A stretch of 64,000 nt of DNA from the NCBI GenBank assembly GCA_028023455.1, contig JAQFVV010011396.1:1-64000 (forward strand). The letters run 5' to 3'. Below the pieces are notes generated by a model. It made no database searches. It was not told where the DNA came from and saw nothing but the letters and a program-made list of their open reading frames with translations. The position numbers were made by a program, and so were the translations under genes. Positions 1-12,345 of this stretch are shown here, in pieces (position 1 is the stretch's first letter; each line of letters opens with the position of its first letter). This DNA is from Epiperipatus broadwayi. Taxonomy: Eukaryota; Onychophora; Udeonychophora; Euonychophora; Peripatidae.

Positions 1-112
1 TTGTGACCGGACGATTACATTACAGCAGCGCCATTAGCAAACGTTATGTTTAAAAAATAAAAGAATAGATGCATTAATAAAGAATAGGGAGTTGGAGACA
101 TAGAGAACTAGT

Positions 113-523
113 ATGGAGAGTAAAAAGAGTTTAAATATATATAGAAGTAAATGGAACATTGGGTGCGAATTAATTTATGATAATAGCAAGGAAAGTAAAT
201 TATTGTTTAAGGCTCGAACGGGATCTTTAACAACAAGAGAATAAACATGTAAATGGAAAAATATAGGTGATTTAGTCTGCAAATTGTGTAAGGAAGGCAT
301 AGAAAATATTAGGCATAAGTTAATTGAATGTAAATGCTTGAAAGCAGAAAGGGTACAAATAATGAAATTATGGAAGAATAAATATGAACAAAGTGATTAT
401 ACAAAAAGTGGGTTATTGGTTTTTATGCTGGGTTTGGGAAAAGATAAGGAGGATTTAGATATAAAGGTCATAGAGTTGACAAAGTTTATGTTGTGGAAAT
501 GGGATGAAGCAGATTATGGGTAA
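113..523 (+). pseudogene. LINE reverse transcriptase C-terminal relic with zinc-knuckle-like motif
   Basis: From the ATG at 113 one frame runs to a stop at 521-523, broken only by an in-frame TAA at 242-244. After the break comes CKLCKEGIENIRHKLIEC (278-331). This C-x2-C-x8-H-x4-C spacing is typical of the C-terminal zinc-binding segment after the reverse transcriptase domain of many non-LTR retrotransposons. The preceding stretch (ARTGSLTTRE) fits the arginine-rich lead-in often seen before that motif. No catalytic RT motif is present, because the window starts inside the element. The ~100 bp after the stop (to about 635) have more balanced base composition and end in a CATCACATCACAT run just before an A-rich stretch, as expected for a LINE 3' UTR. 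It is a dead 5'-truncated fragment. The clade cannot be assigned from this piece. Confidence 0.55.
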
Positions 524-641
524 ACTTAGGATGGGGAATGAAAAGGGAAGGTAAAGTGGCTAACAGGTTTCTCTGAGCATAGTTGCTGAGAGATTCCTGA
601 CTCCGTTTAAGGAGAAGTCACAGTGCATCACATCACATAAA

Positions 642-836
642 AAAATGAGTTTTTGATTTTAAATCAATTTTAACAAAATATTATGAATACGATATAAATA
701 AAAGATTTGAATTAAATAAACAATATCGAAATTTGCTCTTGTTTACTAATTTTTTTATTCTCCAAATATTTTATTTATATCGTATTCATAATAAATTTTA
801 AAAATTAACTTGAATTCAAAAAACTCATTTTAAATA
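642..836. mobile_element. MITE-like element with ~68-bp terminal inverted repeats
   Basis: The arms at about 642-709 and 764-836 are reverse complements with few differences. Both carry the core ATTATGAATACGATATAAAT next to an AATGAGTTTTT end. The ~55-bp centre is not repeated. Short size, long inverted ends, no coding capacity and high AT content fit a non-autonomous DNA transposon or foldback element. It lies directly behind the LINE relic, so it may have inserted into that element's 3' end. No clear target-site duplication can be read in the A/T-rich flanks. Confidence 0.6.
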
Positions 837-1221
837 AATATAAAGTTTGCTAATCTTTAAAAAAGTAACAATCGTAAAGTTTTAGAATAATTATGGACAA
901 ACCATTACGTCACAACAACTGTAATGCCAAAGTATCCTCAAAACTGAGAGATGGTATTTAATATTTCAAGTGTTCTTATTATTGTTATATATATAGAAAG
1001 AGTAATTTTTGTTTAGTGTATAAAAATAGAGCTTAATTTATAGAGAGTTAAAATGTATATAAAGTGAAATAAAGTGTGATATTTAAATTAAAAAGTACAG
1101 TCTAAAAATTGGTAGAGATAAGGCTTTAAATTTTTAGTTAAAAGATAGCTGATATCCCAAAAGGGAAAGGAATGCAGCTGATACAAATTGTAATATTGAA
1201 ATATTTGTCTGAAGGTTTGTA
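837..1221. other. AT-rich non-coding spacer
   Basis: There is no open frame of note, no RNA-like structure and no repeat that I can match elsewhere in the window. Confidence 0.5.
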
Positions 1222-1560
1222 ATGATGGTATATTATAAGATGTAATATGTTGGACTATTTCCATCATTTATGAGTGAATGTTGAATGTATAGATAATTTT
1301 AAACTTTCCAAATACAAACAACTTGTTAGTAATAACTCACAAATAAACAATACAGGTTAGTAATTACCACTCTTCTTCAGGTGTTGCTGGTCTATATGCA
1401 CAGTGACAATTTTCTCTTAGAAGTTGAACTCACTTTTAGATTCTTGAATATTGAATTTAAGGCAAATGCTCTTCCAACTGAGCTATTCTGTCAAAAGCAA
1501 CATATAGTAGAAATTTGATATAATTATATATGAGGGTTGGTTCAAATCCTCCTGAGTTCA
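1222..1560 (-). mobile_element. Detached 3' end of a Penelope-like element
   Basis: Read on the minus strand, this segment matches the region after the Penelope-like reading frame at about 44950-45260. Shared blocks include GAGGATTTGAACCAACCCTC, the stretch containing ATAGCTCAGTTGG and TTTGCCTTAAATTC, and TTACTAACAAGTTGTTTGTA. It is better preserved than the 45-kb copy in its middle, which lacks about 80 bp present here (about 1370-1450). No coding part accompanies it, so it is a 5'-truncated insertion in the opposite orientation. It carries a tRNA-like A-box (minus strand, about 1475-1495) and weak B-box-like sequences, so the 3' region may include a captured tRNA-derived SINE. Confidence 0.65.
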
Positions 1561-1589
1561 TTTGATTTGTTTCCAATCAACAAGTAGAG

Positions 1590-1655
1590 CAATAAATTTA
1601 TTTATTTATTTATTTATTTATTTTTGTTGTTGTTGTTTTTTTTTTTTTTGATACC
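1590..1655. repeat. Microsatellite (TTTA)n followed by (TTG)n and poly-T
   Basis: About eight TTTA units, then four TTG units and a T run, directly adjoin the Penelope 3' fragment. Low-complexity sequence of this kind often marks the end of an insertion. Confidence 0.85.
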
Positions 1656-3440
1656 TTAACAATGATACTAAAAATTTGGATGGAAGGTAAGGGAATCATT
1701 GATTTTTTTAATTTCGAATGAAAGTTTTTTTTACTTCTAACCTGCTCTGAAAAGGAGGGGGGAAGTTGCTTAAAACTAATTACATGTTCTTATAAACAAG
1801 AAAAAGTTGAATTTTTTTGGTTGGTTATAAAAATAATACTAGAACTCTGACAATAAACTAAAAAAAAATGAATCATTATATTTTTTATTTCAAATGAAAG
1901 TTTTTTTTTTTGGGGTAACTTGCATGCTTTTATAAGAAAAGAAAAAAAAAGTTCTTTAACATAAATGCATGTTCTTATAACAAAGAAAGGTTTTTTTTTT
2001 TGTTGTTATCAAAATAATAATAGAAATCTGGCAGTAAACAAAAACAAGGCTGGGGTATGGCAATGTTATATTGATGTGTTTTTGGCTAGAAAAAATGTCA
2101 TCAAGCAGGATAGATGGTCAAATGTATCAGTACCTATATTTTTATCTATAAAGTAGTAATAAATGTGCTAAGTATGCTTATATGCAACTATGGAGGAGTT
2201 TGTTATTTCTATAAATTAAATATGGCTGAGTACTTATGGTGTTCTCATATTCATAGCAAGATTGCGCATTTATTACATTCCATATAGAAGAATAAATAGT
2301 TAACATAAAGTAGTAATAAATTATCAATTATATATTAATTTTATTTTGAAAATAATTGCATATTAATTTATTAAAAATAAGTTTTTTTATTAAATCTTAA
2401 TTCATGCAAAAATAATAATCAAGTCTTAATAATAGTGGTGGAAATGTTTTTCTCTTAATTTTGCCCCTAAATGAGCTGCTTGGACCATGATTTTAGCTAA
2501 ATTGAGTATTCTATTTACAATAATTTGTTAGCTTAATTTTTTAATCTAACTAGGTTATTGACCATGATCTTACATTGTTCTGCCAAAGGATATGTTTTTT
2601 TTTAGCCATGAGGATACATTTATTTTTTTCCTCCAGTAAATATATTTAAGAAGATTCATAATTGTTTTTACATATATTTCTCTAGTTATGCTTCAAGAAT
2701 TATATCTTAATATTGAAACAGTCAATCTGAAAGTCAAATTGAGCTTCACAGTCCCGTCCAATATTTCACCACCAGACCGGGTTCAAACCTTATATCTTCC
2801 ATGCACTTATATTCCCAAAAAGAAATTTTTGCTTATTATTTTAATATATATAACCCATTTAATAAAGACAATAACTGTATAATACGGTGGTTATTTAAAA
2901 GTTGTGTATGTGTGGAATATCTATATAAGCATTAGGTGAGGGTAGATATTGTTCAAAATAACATTTATTTTTCTTTATTATTCATTAATCTTTATTATAT
3001 TAATATTAATCAATTTTTTTTATATATGTTAATGTATATATTTTGTAATGGTGGTAAAAAATGATGATGCAATCTGTTTAAATATTCTTGAACAAATTAA
3101 AGGAATTTAATATAAAAACCCATTAGTCATCTTAGGGTAAAAAAATTATATAAAAACAATGAGAAATCTGCTAATGGAAACTTTATTTATTTTAAATCTA
3201 TTTGTAAAAGCTGCAAATAGATTTTAAAGCAATCAATTGAGAATTTATCAACCGGATTGCATTTTTCTTTCTAATAAAAACAAAAGGGTGTATCCTATTT
3301 GTAACCCTATGATATTGGCTGTATTTTATAACACCTCGGGTAGTATTGGTTAAAAATATTCCTGAAACATCGCTAGGAAATAAATAGGGCTTGAATTTAA
3401 GCTTAACTAATCCACATCAGTTAAATTTTCAATAAAATTG
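1656..3440. other. AT-rich non-coding region
   Basis: Two loosely similar T-rich stretches lie near 1690-1830 and 1870-2010; both contain GAAAGTTTTTTTT and CTTATAA-like segments, which suggests an old local duplication. The reading frames here are short, and nothing supports any of them. Confidence 0.45.
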
Positions 3441-3461
3441 TTTGCCGAGTAGAGGGAAGAG

Positions 3462-3664
3462 ATGCACCTTTTCCAGTCATTCCAGAACCATTTTCAGCCA
3501 AGGATGCTGCCCTATGCTTATAAACCTATGAACTATTATACTGTGCTTAAAGAATGAATAATGGAGCAATGCTATCTGACCTGCAAAGAAGTAATTGAAA
3601 TCCAGTTAGACCACAAGATGAGCCACATTGGAGTGGACCCATCAGTCAACAAGAGCAGAAGGTA
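3462..3664 (+). other. Unidentified open segment with one stop, possible relic exon
   Basis: From ATG 3462 the frame is open for 31 codons to a TGA at 3555. It then stays open in the same frame to a TAA right after AGCAGAAGG. The base composition is clearly less AT-rich than the flanks, and the translation looks non-random (MHLFQSFQNHFQP at the start). The sequence AGAAG/GTAATAG at the end resembles a splice donor. I do not recognise the product. It could be a mobile-element fragment or a dead exon. Confidence 0.25.
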
Positions 3665-4569
3665 ATAGTGCAATTCTGCTATTAAAGACTTTATAAGGCT
3701 TTTCTATAATAATCTGAAAACCATTAATGTAAATAATATGCTAATGACTGCTAATTTGTAATCTGATCTAAAACTGGGCTTAGGCCAGTAATTAGTACTT
3801 CTCATAATGTTAAATTCATATGTTAATTTTGTCTCTGACTCTCTATAAACTCACAAAATAATTTCTTTATTACACCTCACAGTCTAATATGATTTTTCTA
3901 CTTTGGTGTGGTAATTATTTTATTATTGAATTTTTTTTTGTATTATCTTAAATTTAAAGTTAGTATGCCAATAATAACCACAATCTCACAAGTACTTTTA
4001 TTTCAGCTCAGCTACTTGTTATTAAAGGAGAGTATTAAGTTTTAATCCCAGATGCTTGCTAGGTTGGGGAGATTTTGAATCTATCCTCTCATTATATATT
4101 AATGACAGGGTGGAAAAGACATCCATTCTTTCATGTAAACAATATTATAAATATAATTTACTTTACCAATATTAAAAGCTATTTAAAATTCTAAAAATGG
4201 AGGTTCATTAGTTATTTATGTACAATTTATTACCTTTGTTTGATTTCAATGATCACTACCTTTTGATTATATATAATATTCAATATGTTATTCTGAATCT
4301 GTTAGAGGACACCTCTGATTATAGTATTATAGCTTTATTCAACATATGTTGGATTCATCTGTATTAAGAAATATAAAAAGAATGGGGTCTTAGCTAATTT
4401 AATTTAGATTTTTAGATTATTTAAGTTGAAACTTTCATCACTGTTCAGTAATTAGGTCATATCATTATGTGTGATATTTTTGTGGATATTATAGGTTATA
4501 ATTCATATAATGTCATTAATGACTATTAGTTAAGTGTTGCCAGCATAGGCTTTATTATCCACAATTTAA

Positions 4570-4775
4570 AATTTTGCTTTCTCATGTGGGTACATCGGAA
4601 ATCCAAACCCACCATCTCTTCATGTCAAGTTCCAAGGACAAGGGTGCAAGCTGACCCTGGGACTATTTGCCTGCATTATGGTAGCTCTGTATGGGATGAT
4701 CCCAGGACAGCCAGCCCATAGCATCTATCCAGGTTCCTCTTCTTCAAATTAGCTGATTCTGCCACAGATGTGGAA
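4570..4775. other. GC-enriched island of unknown origin
   Basis: A ~200-bp patch is much richer in G+C than its surroundings (for example CCCAGGACAGCCAGCCCATA). Both strands can be translated over short distances, but no domain is recognisable. The abrupt composition change suggests an insertion fragment or a former exon. Confidence 0.3.
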
Positions 4776-5187
4776 ACAAAATCGGTTTAGGATTATTATT
4801 GTGTTTTTCTAAAATGAGGAAGCCTTTAGTCAGATGAAAATTATGGATTGCTATTATGCTGATACTGTTATTATCATTTTCCTATGTGAGTACAAAACCT
4901 ATGAGTCTCTATAATAAAAATGTTATGATCGTCAATGAATTTGTTCCCTGTTTTTAACTGATTTGTTTTTGCATAGCTCATCGACCCTATGTTACCTTCA
5001 TTTATAATAAATGCTTCCCACATACATCTTATTTCTTTTATTTATGTAAACATTGTGATTTATTTAGCTCTTAGTAAAAATGTAATTATGCTAATATAAA
5101 AGTCTTTCAATAATTAATAGAATAAAATGTCCTGGTTGTTTAAAACGATCAAGTGTTGCCATTAAAATAGTAAAGGCTGGTTATCTG

Positions 5188-5350
5188 ATGTTGTGTGTAC
5201 TTGTTTATAACAGAGCTCATACTATTATCTATCTGTGTATTTTTATATAATAGTGCTAATAATATTGTCTACCTTGTGTGCACCTTTATATAACAATGTG
5301 AACAATATTGTCAATGTTGTATATACCTGTATGTAATAACATCAATAGTT
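5188..5350. repeat. Imperfect minisatellite, ~42-bp unit, about four copies
   Basis: Successive units each begin with TTGTGTGTAC/CTGTGTATTT/TTGTGTGCAC/TTGTATATAC and continue with TATAATA-type and AATATTGTC-type segments at a spacing of about 42 bases. The units differ at many positions, so the array is old. Confidence 0.6.
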
Positions 5351-6745
5351 ATATACCTTTCTTGTCAATACCTCATTATTGGCATACAAATTAACTGCAC
5401 CAAAACTAATGTATTTGAGAATAATAAGTATATACTCATACAGAACATTAAATAATGATCTCCCCAATAAAATAGTGTAATATGAGGCTCACAATCACCT
5501 ATAGGAAATCAGAATGTAAAGATATAATTCATCACTATTGTATGATTATTGTTATTAAATTATATTTGAAGTTCAACCAATTGTTCTCAAATCATTGCCT
5601 TTCATTAATGTTGATATTCTAATGATTAATTCATAGATTTTCTTTTATTTAATTTATAAACAAATATTCCTAGTTTGTAAGATCTCGCAATTATATACAT
5701 AATGTATGATAGGACAGCCATGGCTCTATCTATACTCATAGGTTCTGTAAGCATGATTGTATCAATGGTTTTACCATGGTGCCAGTGTTCATTTAGATTC
5801 TTCTAGTTTCTCGACTGTGCCAGTCAACCAGGAAGGATGAAATTAATTGGTTATCATTGGAATTCTTGCTCATAAGTTGAGAGGTCTGAAAGATGAGAAA
5901 ACAAGGAAGGGTTCATGAGTGTTCCAGACATTGTGTATCTCACGCATGATTGGATTCAAGGTACTTTTGCTTAGATTCTAAACCTGGTTATATGAACATA
6001 CATATCCATCTGGTTCAGGTTTTTTCCCCCAGGTTTGGGATGCAATGTGGTGGCATTTGAATAATTCGCACACCTTGAGTAGTTCATATAAAAATTTTCT
6101 TTGTGTAATAATAAGTTATTTGTCACAAACGTGACACCTACAGCACAGCCTCAACAAACACATGTACATAGACAATCTTGTGTTATAAGTGGATCATCTA
6201 GCTAATTATTAGAAATGTGAATTAACACTAAATAATATAATGTAAGAATGATCATATCTCATTGGCATGGTGCCCAGTATTACAATAACTATTAAAAATT
6301 TTGCCAGCAAGTGATTGATCAAAGTAACAAGATAGTGTAAGCAATGATTTGAACTTGAAAAATGAGTAATATAGAGTTATTTTCCAGATATTATGTATGT
6401 ATATTTACACTAACTGATGAAGATATATTAATAAACAATTTATAAGCCTGTTTCAGGTCCAAAGCAACAACCAACAAATGAAAGACCAAGAATGAAATAG
6501 AGGACAGTAGGAATTTTTTTATGGAAAATTAATGCAACCTATGTTAGCAATGTAGGGTAATGTCAGATAGTTGTACAAATAAAAGTAGGACAAGGGAGCA
6601 GAATAAAAGAGATAGGACAAGCATAGGGGGTTTATGGGAGTAGTGTAGCATCATGAGATGTAGGAGATGACTGAAGGAATGGGGGAAGGTGTGTATTCCA
6701 TTAATAAAGAGAAGAACTAGAATTTTTTTTCAGAGATATAAAAGC
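5351..6745. other. Non-coding spacer
   Basis: No supported gene or repeat was seen. The stretch is AT-rich with short runs of more mixed composition (about 5700-6060) that I could not match to anything. Confidence 0.4.
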
Positions 6746-7233
6746 ATGAGTTGTCAGATAGTAGAGGATGAGAATGGTGAAAAACATGATAGTGACAATG
6801 CCAAGGAAATGGAACAAAGAAAAAACATCAGCAATGTAAAGTATGATGAAGAAATGTTAAATGAAATAAATTCTCTTGGAACACCTAGACCAGAGATTAC
6901 AATCAAAGAACCAAAGAAGCTACTATACAATTTGAAATCAGGACCAAGGATGTCAGAAATAGAGCAAACATTGGTATCCATAATGCACAGCTTCAAGCAG
7001 AGTTTGATGGAAAAAATAAAACAAGACCTTAAAAAATACAGTGAAGAAAGAAAAAAGTTATTAAAATTGGAGTTGCGAAAAGTGATAGAAAGCATGTGTA
7101 TGAAACTAAAACAGATAAAAACAGGATCACCAAATTCATAAAAGCTCAGGACTGACACAAAAACCACTGCATGAAGAAAATGAGGATAGACAAAGGCCAG
7201 TCACGACCAGCTACCATAATAAAAGAGCAAAAT
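6746..7233 (+). pseudogene. Coiled-coil ORF, possible retroelement ORF1/gag relic
   Basis: From the first ATG (6746) 131 codons run to a TAA at 7139-7141. The N-terminal half is acidic. The C-terminal half (about residues 70-125) is a charged, leucine- and lysine-rich helix with heptad-like spacing. Past the stop the +1 frame is open again (LTQKPLHEENEDRQRP and on) to a stop near 7233, so a single frameshift probably truncated a longer protein. An A/AATAAA-rich tract follows (about 7228-7258), as at the 3' end of a retroposed sequence. A charged coiled-coil product with a poly(A)-like end suggests a LINE ORF1 or gag-like protein. There is no zinc knuckle or RRM to prove it. A host gene exon is the alternative. 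Confidence 0.3.
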
Positions 7234-7689
7234 AAAAAATAAATAAAAAATAAAAGGTTCAAGACACTTTTACAATATTTTAGTTTTTTTTTAAACATTT
7301 GTGAAAGGAACTAACAAAAACATTCCTTCTTATTTTAATTAAAATTTCATACTTTTAATTAGCAAAAATAATATAAAATAAAACAATAGATTACTTCCAC
7401 TTAGTAACGATTCTAAAAGTATGTCGAACCTTTTTAATCCCAAAATATAATTAATAATATATATAAAAAACATAATTTTCAGCAATAATATCTTGCCTTG
7501 TACATACAAATATAGATGATACACACTACTGTTTAATTTGACAAAATGTATTTTTATGGCTATCTTTAATTATTTTATGTACAGTGTGTGGGTGATACAG
7601 CATATATATACAATGAGGTCTGAATTATGGGCCCTGTAGGTGGTTAGTATGGAAGGTGAAGCATGAAGCTCGATGTGATTAAACATCAA

Positions 7690-8345
7690 CTATGTCAATA
7701 CATCTGTGGGAAATGATGATTTGGACCAACTAATGAGTCCTGGTTCAGCATGAAATATGTATATTCAAGATCATTTATCTTTTTCACATATGTGATCGGT
7801 AAATTGGTTGTATGAAATAGAATGGATAGCTGATGGAAGTTTAAGAGAATGTATTCAAATTCCCTCTAGTTCTAACTAATCTCAAAGTTTGTAAAGTATA
7901 TTTGTATTCAAATATTACAGATTCAAGCTCTACCATGTCCATCCTTGTTCTGTCTACTTAAATATTTTATACATGAAGGATCAGAGTGACTTAACATCAA
8001 CATGGACATGGCAATAATATTGACATCAACAAGAAAATTGGGTATTCCATCACTAGATTTTAATGGTATGAATGGCTGAAGAGTTGGAGTAGATTGAAGC
8101 CTATCCATTAAAGTTTGAAGAAATGTTATCTTAATATAAATTGAGCACTGATTTAATATATGTGTGAGAAATGATCTCGACTAACTGATAAGTGCTGGTT
8201 CAGCATAAAATATGTATATTGGAGATTATTTATCTTTTTCACATGTGTGGTCATGTGTACCTGTTGTATAAGATAGAATGAATAGCTGAAGAAAGGTTGA
8301 AATTCTGTGTCCAAATCCTCTGTAATTACAACTAATCTCAAATTA
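7690..8345 (+). repeat. Two direct copies of a SINE-like repeat
   Basis: Copy 1 (about 7700-7905) and copy 2 (about 8160-8365) share GCTGGTTCAGCATAAAATAT, the ATTTATCTTTTTCACAT segment and a degenerate tRNA-like tail ending in GTATATTTGTATTCAAATAT. The stretch 8040-8240 also matches the reverse complement of about 58640-58865. In that copy the repeat joins a much better preserved tRNA-like A-box/B-box head. This identifies a dispersed family with at least three copies in the window. Confidence 0.6.
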
Positions 8346-9042
8346 TCTAATGTATATTTGTATTCAAATATAACCTAAATATCTAAGTAATATGAAATAT
8401 CTTACATTTTGCAAATTATTTTATTTTCATTAATTTTTGATTGGATTAACATGTTGATATAAAATATTAATATATATCTTATTAATTATAATGGGATTTT
8501 ATTTAGATATAAACTTGTGATAGAGTATTGCTTCAATTATTTAATATGTTTCATAATATCTGAATGATAAAATGTTTGCCTTAAACTTTTATGTGTTCTG
8601 TTTGTAATATTGATAAAGGGTTGTTGACAGATTTTGAGAACATTAATTTTTGTTTTTTAAATTACTGTAAATGTTGATAATTATATTTTTGTAATTAATT
8701 CTTATGTAAGTATTGTTTTATTTACTATTATTATTTTTTGGCATTATAGTGTTATTTATTGTTCCACATATTGAGTTATTTGTTCTCATCACTATAGTCT
8801 TATATTTCACTAAGTTTTGGTTGGGATAAGAAATGAAAGTTTTCTTTTATATATGAAATGTTTTACTAAAAAAAAATTTTTGTTTTCAGGTATGTGTAAT
8901 AGGATCTTCTATAATAAACTAATTGATATTTCAAAAAGATAGTCATTACAGAATTTATTCATTGCAACTAACATGGAATTTATATTATAAGATATAACCC
9001 ATTCCACACTTATCACTGAGAATGATCTTTCAATACTAAACA

Positions 9043-10194
9043 TTATATAAATAAGATATTTATTTTATATAGTGCGATGTTTAAATTGTAATAATAATTA
9101 GCATTAAGCTAATGCACATGCACTTTGTGGATTTTAGCAATAAATCAATACTCTCATTTTTTCCAAATACAAGATAAAATCTTTGTGAAAGAATAGAATG
9201 AATCCACCTATTCTTTTAACCCAAATGCTTAAGGTATGGGCAAATCTTAAGTATCTGGAAATGAGAGCATGAAGATATTTAAACAATCACTTTAAATTAC
9301 TTTTACTATATCTGAATGAATAATGCCTGCGAAATTTACTAGAATTTATGATACATCATTCTTAAATGAATTAAACATATGTAAATAAGATATTTATTTT
9401 ATATAGTGCAATGTTTAAATAGTAATAATAATTAGCATTAAGCTAATGCACATGTGCTTTGTGGATGAGAGTATTCACTTATTGTTAAAATCCACAAAGC
9501 ACATGTCCATTAGCTTAATGATAATTATTATTACAATTTAAACATTGCACCATATAAAATAAATATCTTATTTACATATGTTTAATTTTTTTTAAAATTG
9601 ATGTATCTTAAATTCTAGTAAATTTTGCAGGTGTCATTCATTCAGACATAGTAAAAGTAATTTAAAGTGACTGTTTAATATGTTCATGCTCTTATTTCCA
9701 GATACTTAAGATTTGATGATAGTTACGCATTTGAGTTGAAAGAATAGGGGGATTTATTATATTCTTTCACAAAGACTTTATCTTTTATTTGGAAAAAATG
9801 GGAGTATTCATTTATTGTTAAAATCCACAAAGTGCATGTGCATTAGCTTACTACTAATTATTATTACAATTTAAACTTCGTGCTATATAAAATAAATATC
9901 TTATTTACATATGTTTAATTTCATTTAAAAATGATGTATGGTCAATTTTAGTAAATTTCACAGGTGTCATTCATTAAGACATAGTAAAAGTAATTTAACA
10001 TGACTTTACTATCTTCACACTCTCACTTCGAGATACTTAAGATTTGCCATACTTAAGCATTTGGGTTGAAAGAATAGGTGGATTCATTTTATTCGTTTAC
10101 AAAGACTTTATCTTATATTTGGAAAAAATGAGAGTATTTATTTATTGTTAAAATCCACAAAGCACATGTGCATTAGCTTAATGCTAATTATTAT
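9043..10194. mobile_element. Insertion built of ~330-bp repeats in head-to-head orientation, 9-bp target duplication
   Basis: Units read forward from about 9050 (one full unit of ~333 bp plus a partial one). They then switch to the reverse strand at about 9467 and continue for two full units (steps near 9470, 9800 and 10130) plus a partial one. Landmarks per unit are TTAGCATTAAGCTAATGCAC, CTTTGTGGAT and AACATATGTAAATAAGATAT. The paralogous blocks near 53020 and 63745 lack the whole segment. TACTAAACA occurs on both sides (9034-9042 and 10195-10203) but only once, in diverged form, at the empty sites. The outer ends are therefore inverted copies of each other, as in a foldback-type transposon. 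There is no coding capacity. Confidence 0.75.
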
Positions 10195-12326
10195 TACTAA
10201 ACAGTATTTAACTCTTTAAATTCTTTATTTCTGAAATATATTCATAGGATTTTTTGTTGTTTTTTTTTGAGCTTTTTTGTAACAAATATTCATCACTTTA
10301 TTTTTTTAAAACATGTGATATTCCCAAACAAAAATTATATGTTGTCATCAGAGTTATTAGTAAATATGTATGTACAGATATTTTATTAAGTGATTTTTTG
10401 AGGGACAAAAATTGATATTAGTAAAACATGAATCAAAACACTTGTTGAACAGAAATAGTCCAGATTGCAATTAAGCAAAGGTTCTCCATCAGTTATTTAT
10501 ACTTTCATTTTTATTTTTGATAAGTTTTTTCTGAATGATATTTTTTGCTAATAAAAACTGTATTGTTTAATAATTAACTAAGCATTTTAATCCATAAGAT
10601 GAGGTGAAAGATGTAAAATGTAGAGCATATAAACACAAAATAGAAAATGTTAAATATATTATTTTGAACTTTGTCATTTTAAATAAGTAAACTAGGAAGA
10701 TTAGGAAATTGTGAGAATAAATTTTAAAAACATTAATGTGGATAAGATAATAAGGATAATTCTGTTTTAAAATGGAAAAAGTTAAGATTGAGAAGGAAGA
10801 TATGAGGTCTTTTTGGAAAAATAAAGAAATAGGCGAGGATTGCTTCAATATTGTAATGGCTATAATTTCTTATTTGATTTGTTGAAGCAGTATAAATATA
10901 GAATTATTTATTTAATGAGTTTTTGAGGTCTTTATTTGAAATTTGTGTTTACTAATTTAAGAGACTCAACATGTATGTAGTCATAGAATGACTACAGATT
11001 GGCCAAAAAATCACTATATAAAGTCCTCCAGAAATAATAAATTAAAAAACATTGTTAATTTGTGTATAACATTACAGAAGCAATAGTAAATTTTACCCTG
11101 TGTCTACAAGATATTTCATCTTTTACCAAATATTGCTTTAAAGTACAATGTGTAGTAGTTTAATTGTATTTCATATGTTATTGTCATCTACAAAAATATT
11201 TTTCTCATATCATTAAAATATTTATATAATTGAATATATTGCCCATGTTATAATTTTATACACATTTAGAGAAGCATATTGTTTTAAATATTAATCATTT
11301 TTTTCTTTCAGCTTGAATACATTTCTTATACTTTTGTTATTAATAAGCTGATGACTGTTATTTGCAAAAGGGCCAAATAAAAATATTTCTACCAGATTCA
11401 TATTTATTCAATTAACATCAATTATACAAAAATGGAGATTGAATATTTTAATGAATTTGAGTCAATATTCAAATTAAAAATAATAATTTATACATATTAG
11501 ATTTGTATAATACAGTATACTGTATATATAATTCATAGAATATTTTTTTACTTATGTAAAACTGGTGCCTGAATATGTCTCTATATGTGTATATTTAAAG
11601 TTTATCATACCTATTTTTGAGTTTTATTAATGAAAACCAATGATTGATTACTACTGTATAGCAAAGTTATGTTTGGAAAAATAAATGCATTTATTAGTTA
11701 TACTTTTGATTTTAGTTTTTCTGTATGTAAATTCTTTAGATGTTTTATATATTTATCCCTTTATGCTTATTTTATAAAATTTGGTAGCTATGTTTTCTGA
11801 AAGTTAATCACAAAATAGAGTGGGAATGACATTTGCATTTTTTTTTTGATCTCAATATTATGTAAATAAATATTTTATTTCTCTGAAATTGACGTAGAAT
11901 TAATGATAACTTATGTGGAACTCAGGTTGTGAAATGCAGATTAGTCACTATGGATATTTATAGAGTTCTATTTATTTAAGTTAATGTTAGATCAATTTTC
12001 TGTCTATAAAGTTCATAAATCTAAATATGTGATTATTTGCAATTTTTTTAGCTGTTATGTAAAGTAAGAATAATTTAGTTAAATAATAATTTTTGACATA
12101 TATATAAAAGAAACATAAGTGTTTAGATTTTCTCTAGTATTAGTAATTGGAAACATGATGTATTTTAGTTAATAAAGATATTAAATGCATCGTATGATAA
12201 AAAGCTTAAATGAGTTACTTATTTTAAGAATGTTCAAATAAAAATTCATTTTTCATTTTAATAACCTATTTCTATTTGTTATTTATAACATGTTATGCAT
12301 GTAAAAAATGTGATTAATATTAATTT

Positions 12327-12345
12327 TTTGTTTTTTTAGGTCTAT
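12327..12345 (+). promoter_or_regulatory. Splice-acceptor-like site of zinc-finger locus A
   Basis: A T-rich tract ends in TTTTTTTAG followed by GTCTATCACACAG. The paralogous locus B has the equivalent TTTTGCTTAG/GTCTAAGATATGG at about 57620-57640 on the minus strand. A pyrimidine tract plus AG kept in two diverged copies suggests the 3' end of an intron. The downstream sequence (to about 12480) would be the start of an exon, but it is broken by stops in both copies. Confidence 0.45.

Noticed and set aside
1365-1460. Possible hammerhead ribozyme in the Penelope tail (minus strand has CTGAAGA and a nearby GAAAA)
   Set aside because: The order and spacing of the core motifs do not give three stems, and no stem II could be paired. 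Penelope elements can carry such ribozymes, but this sequence does not show one.
9040-10200. CRISPR-like array because of regular repeats
   Set aside because: The unit is ~330 bp with no short-repeat/spacer pattern, it changes orientation, and the genome is eukaryotic.
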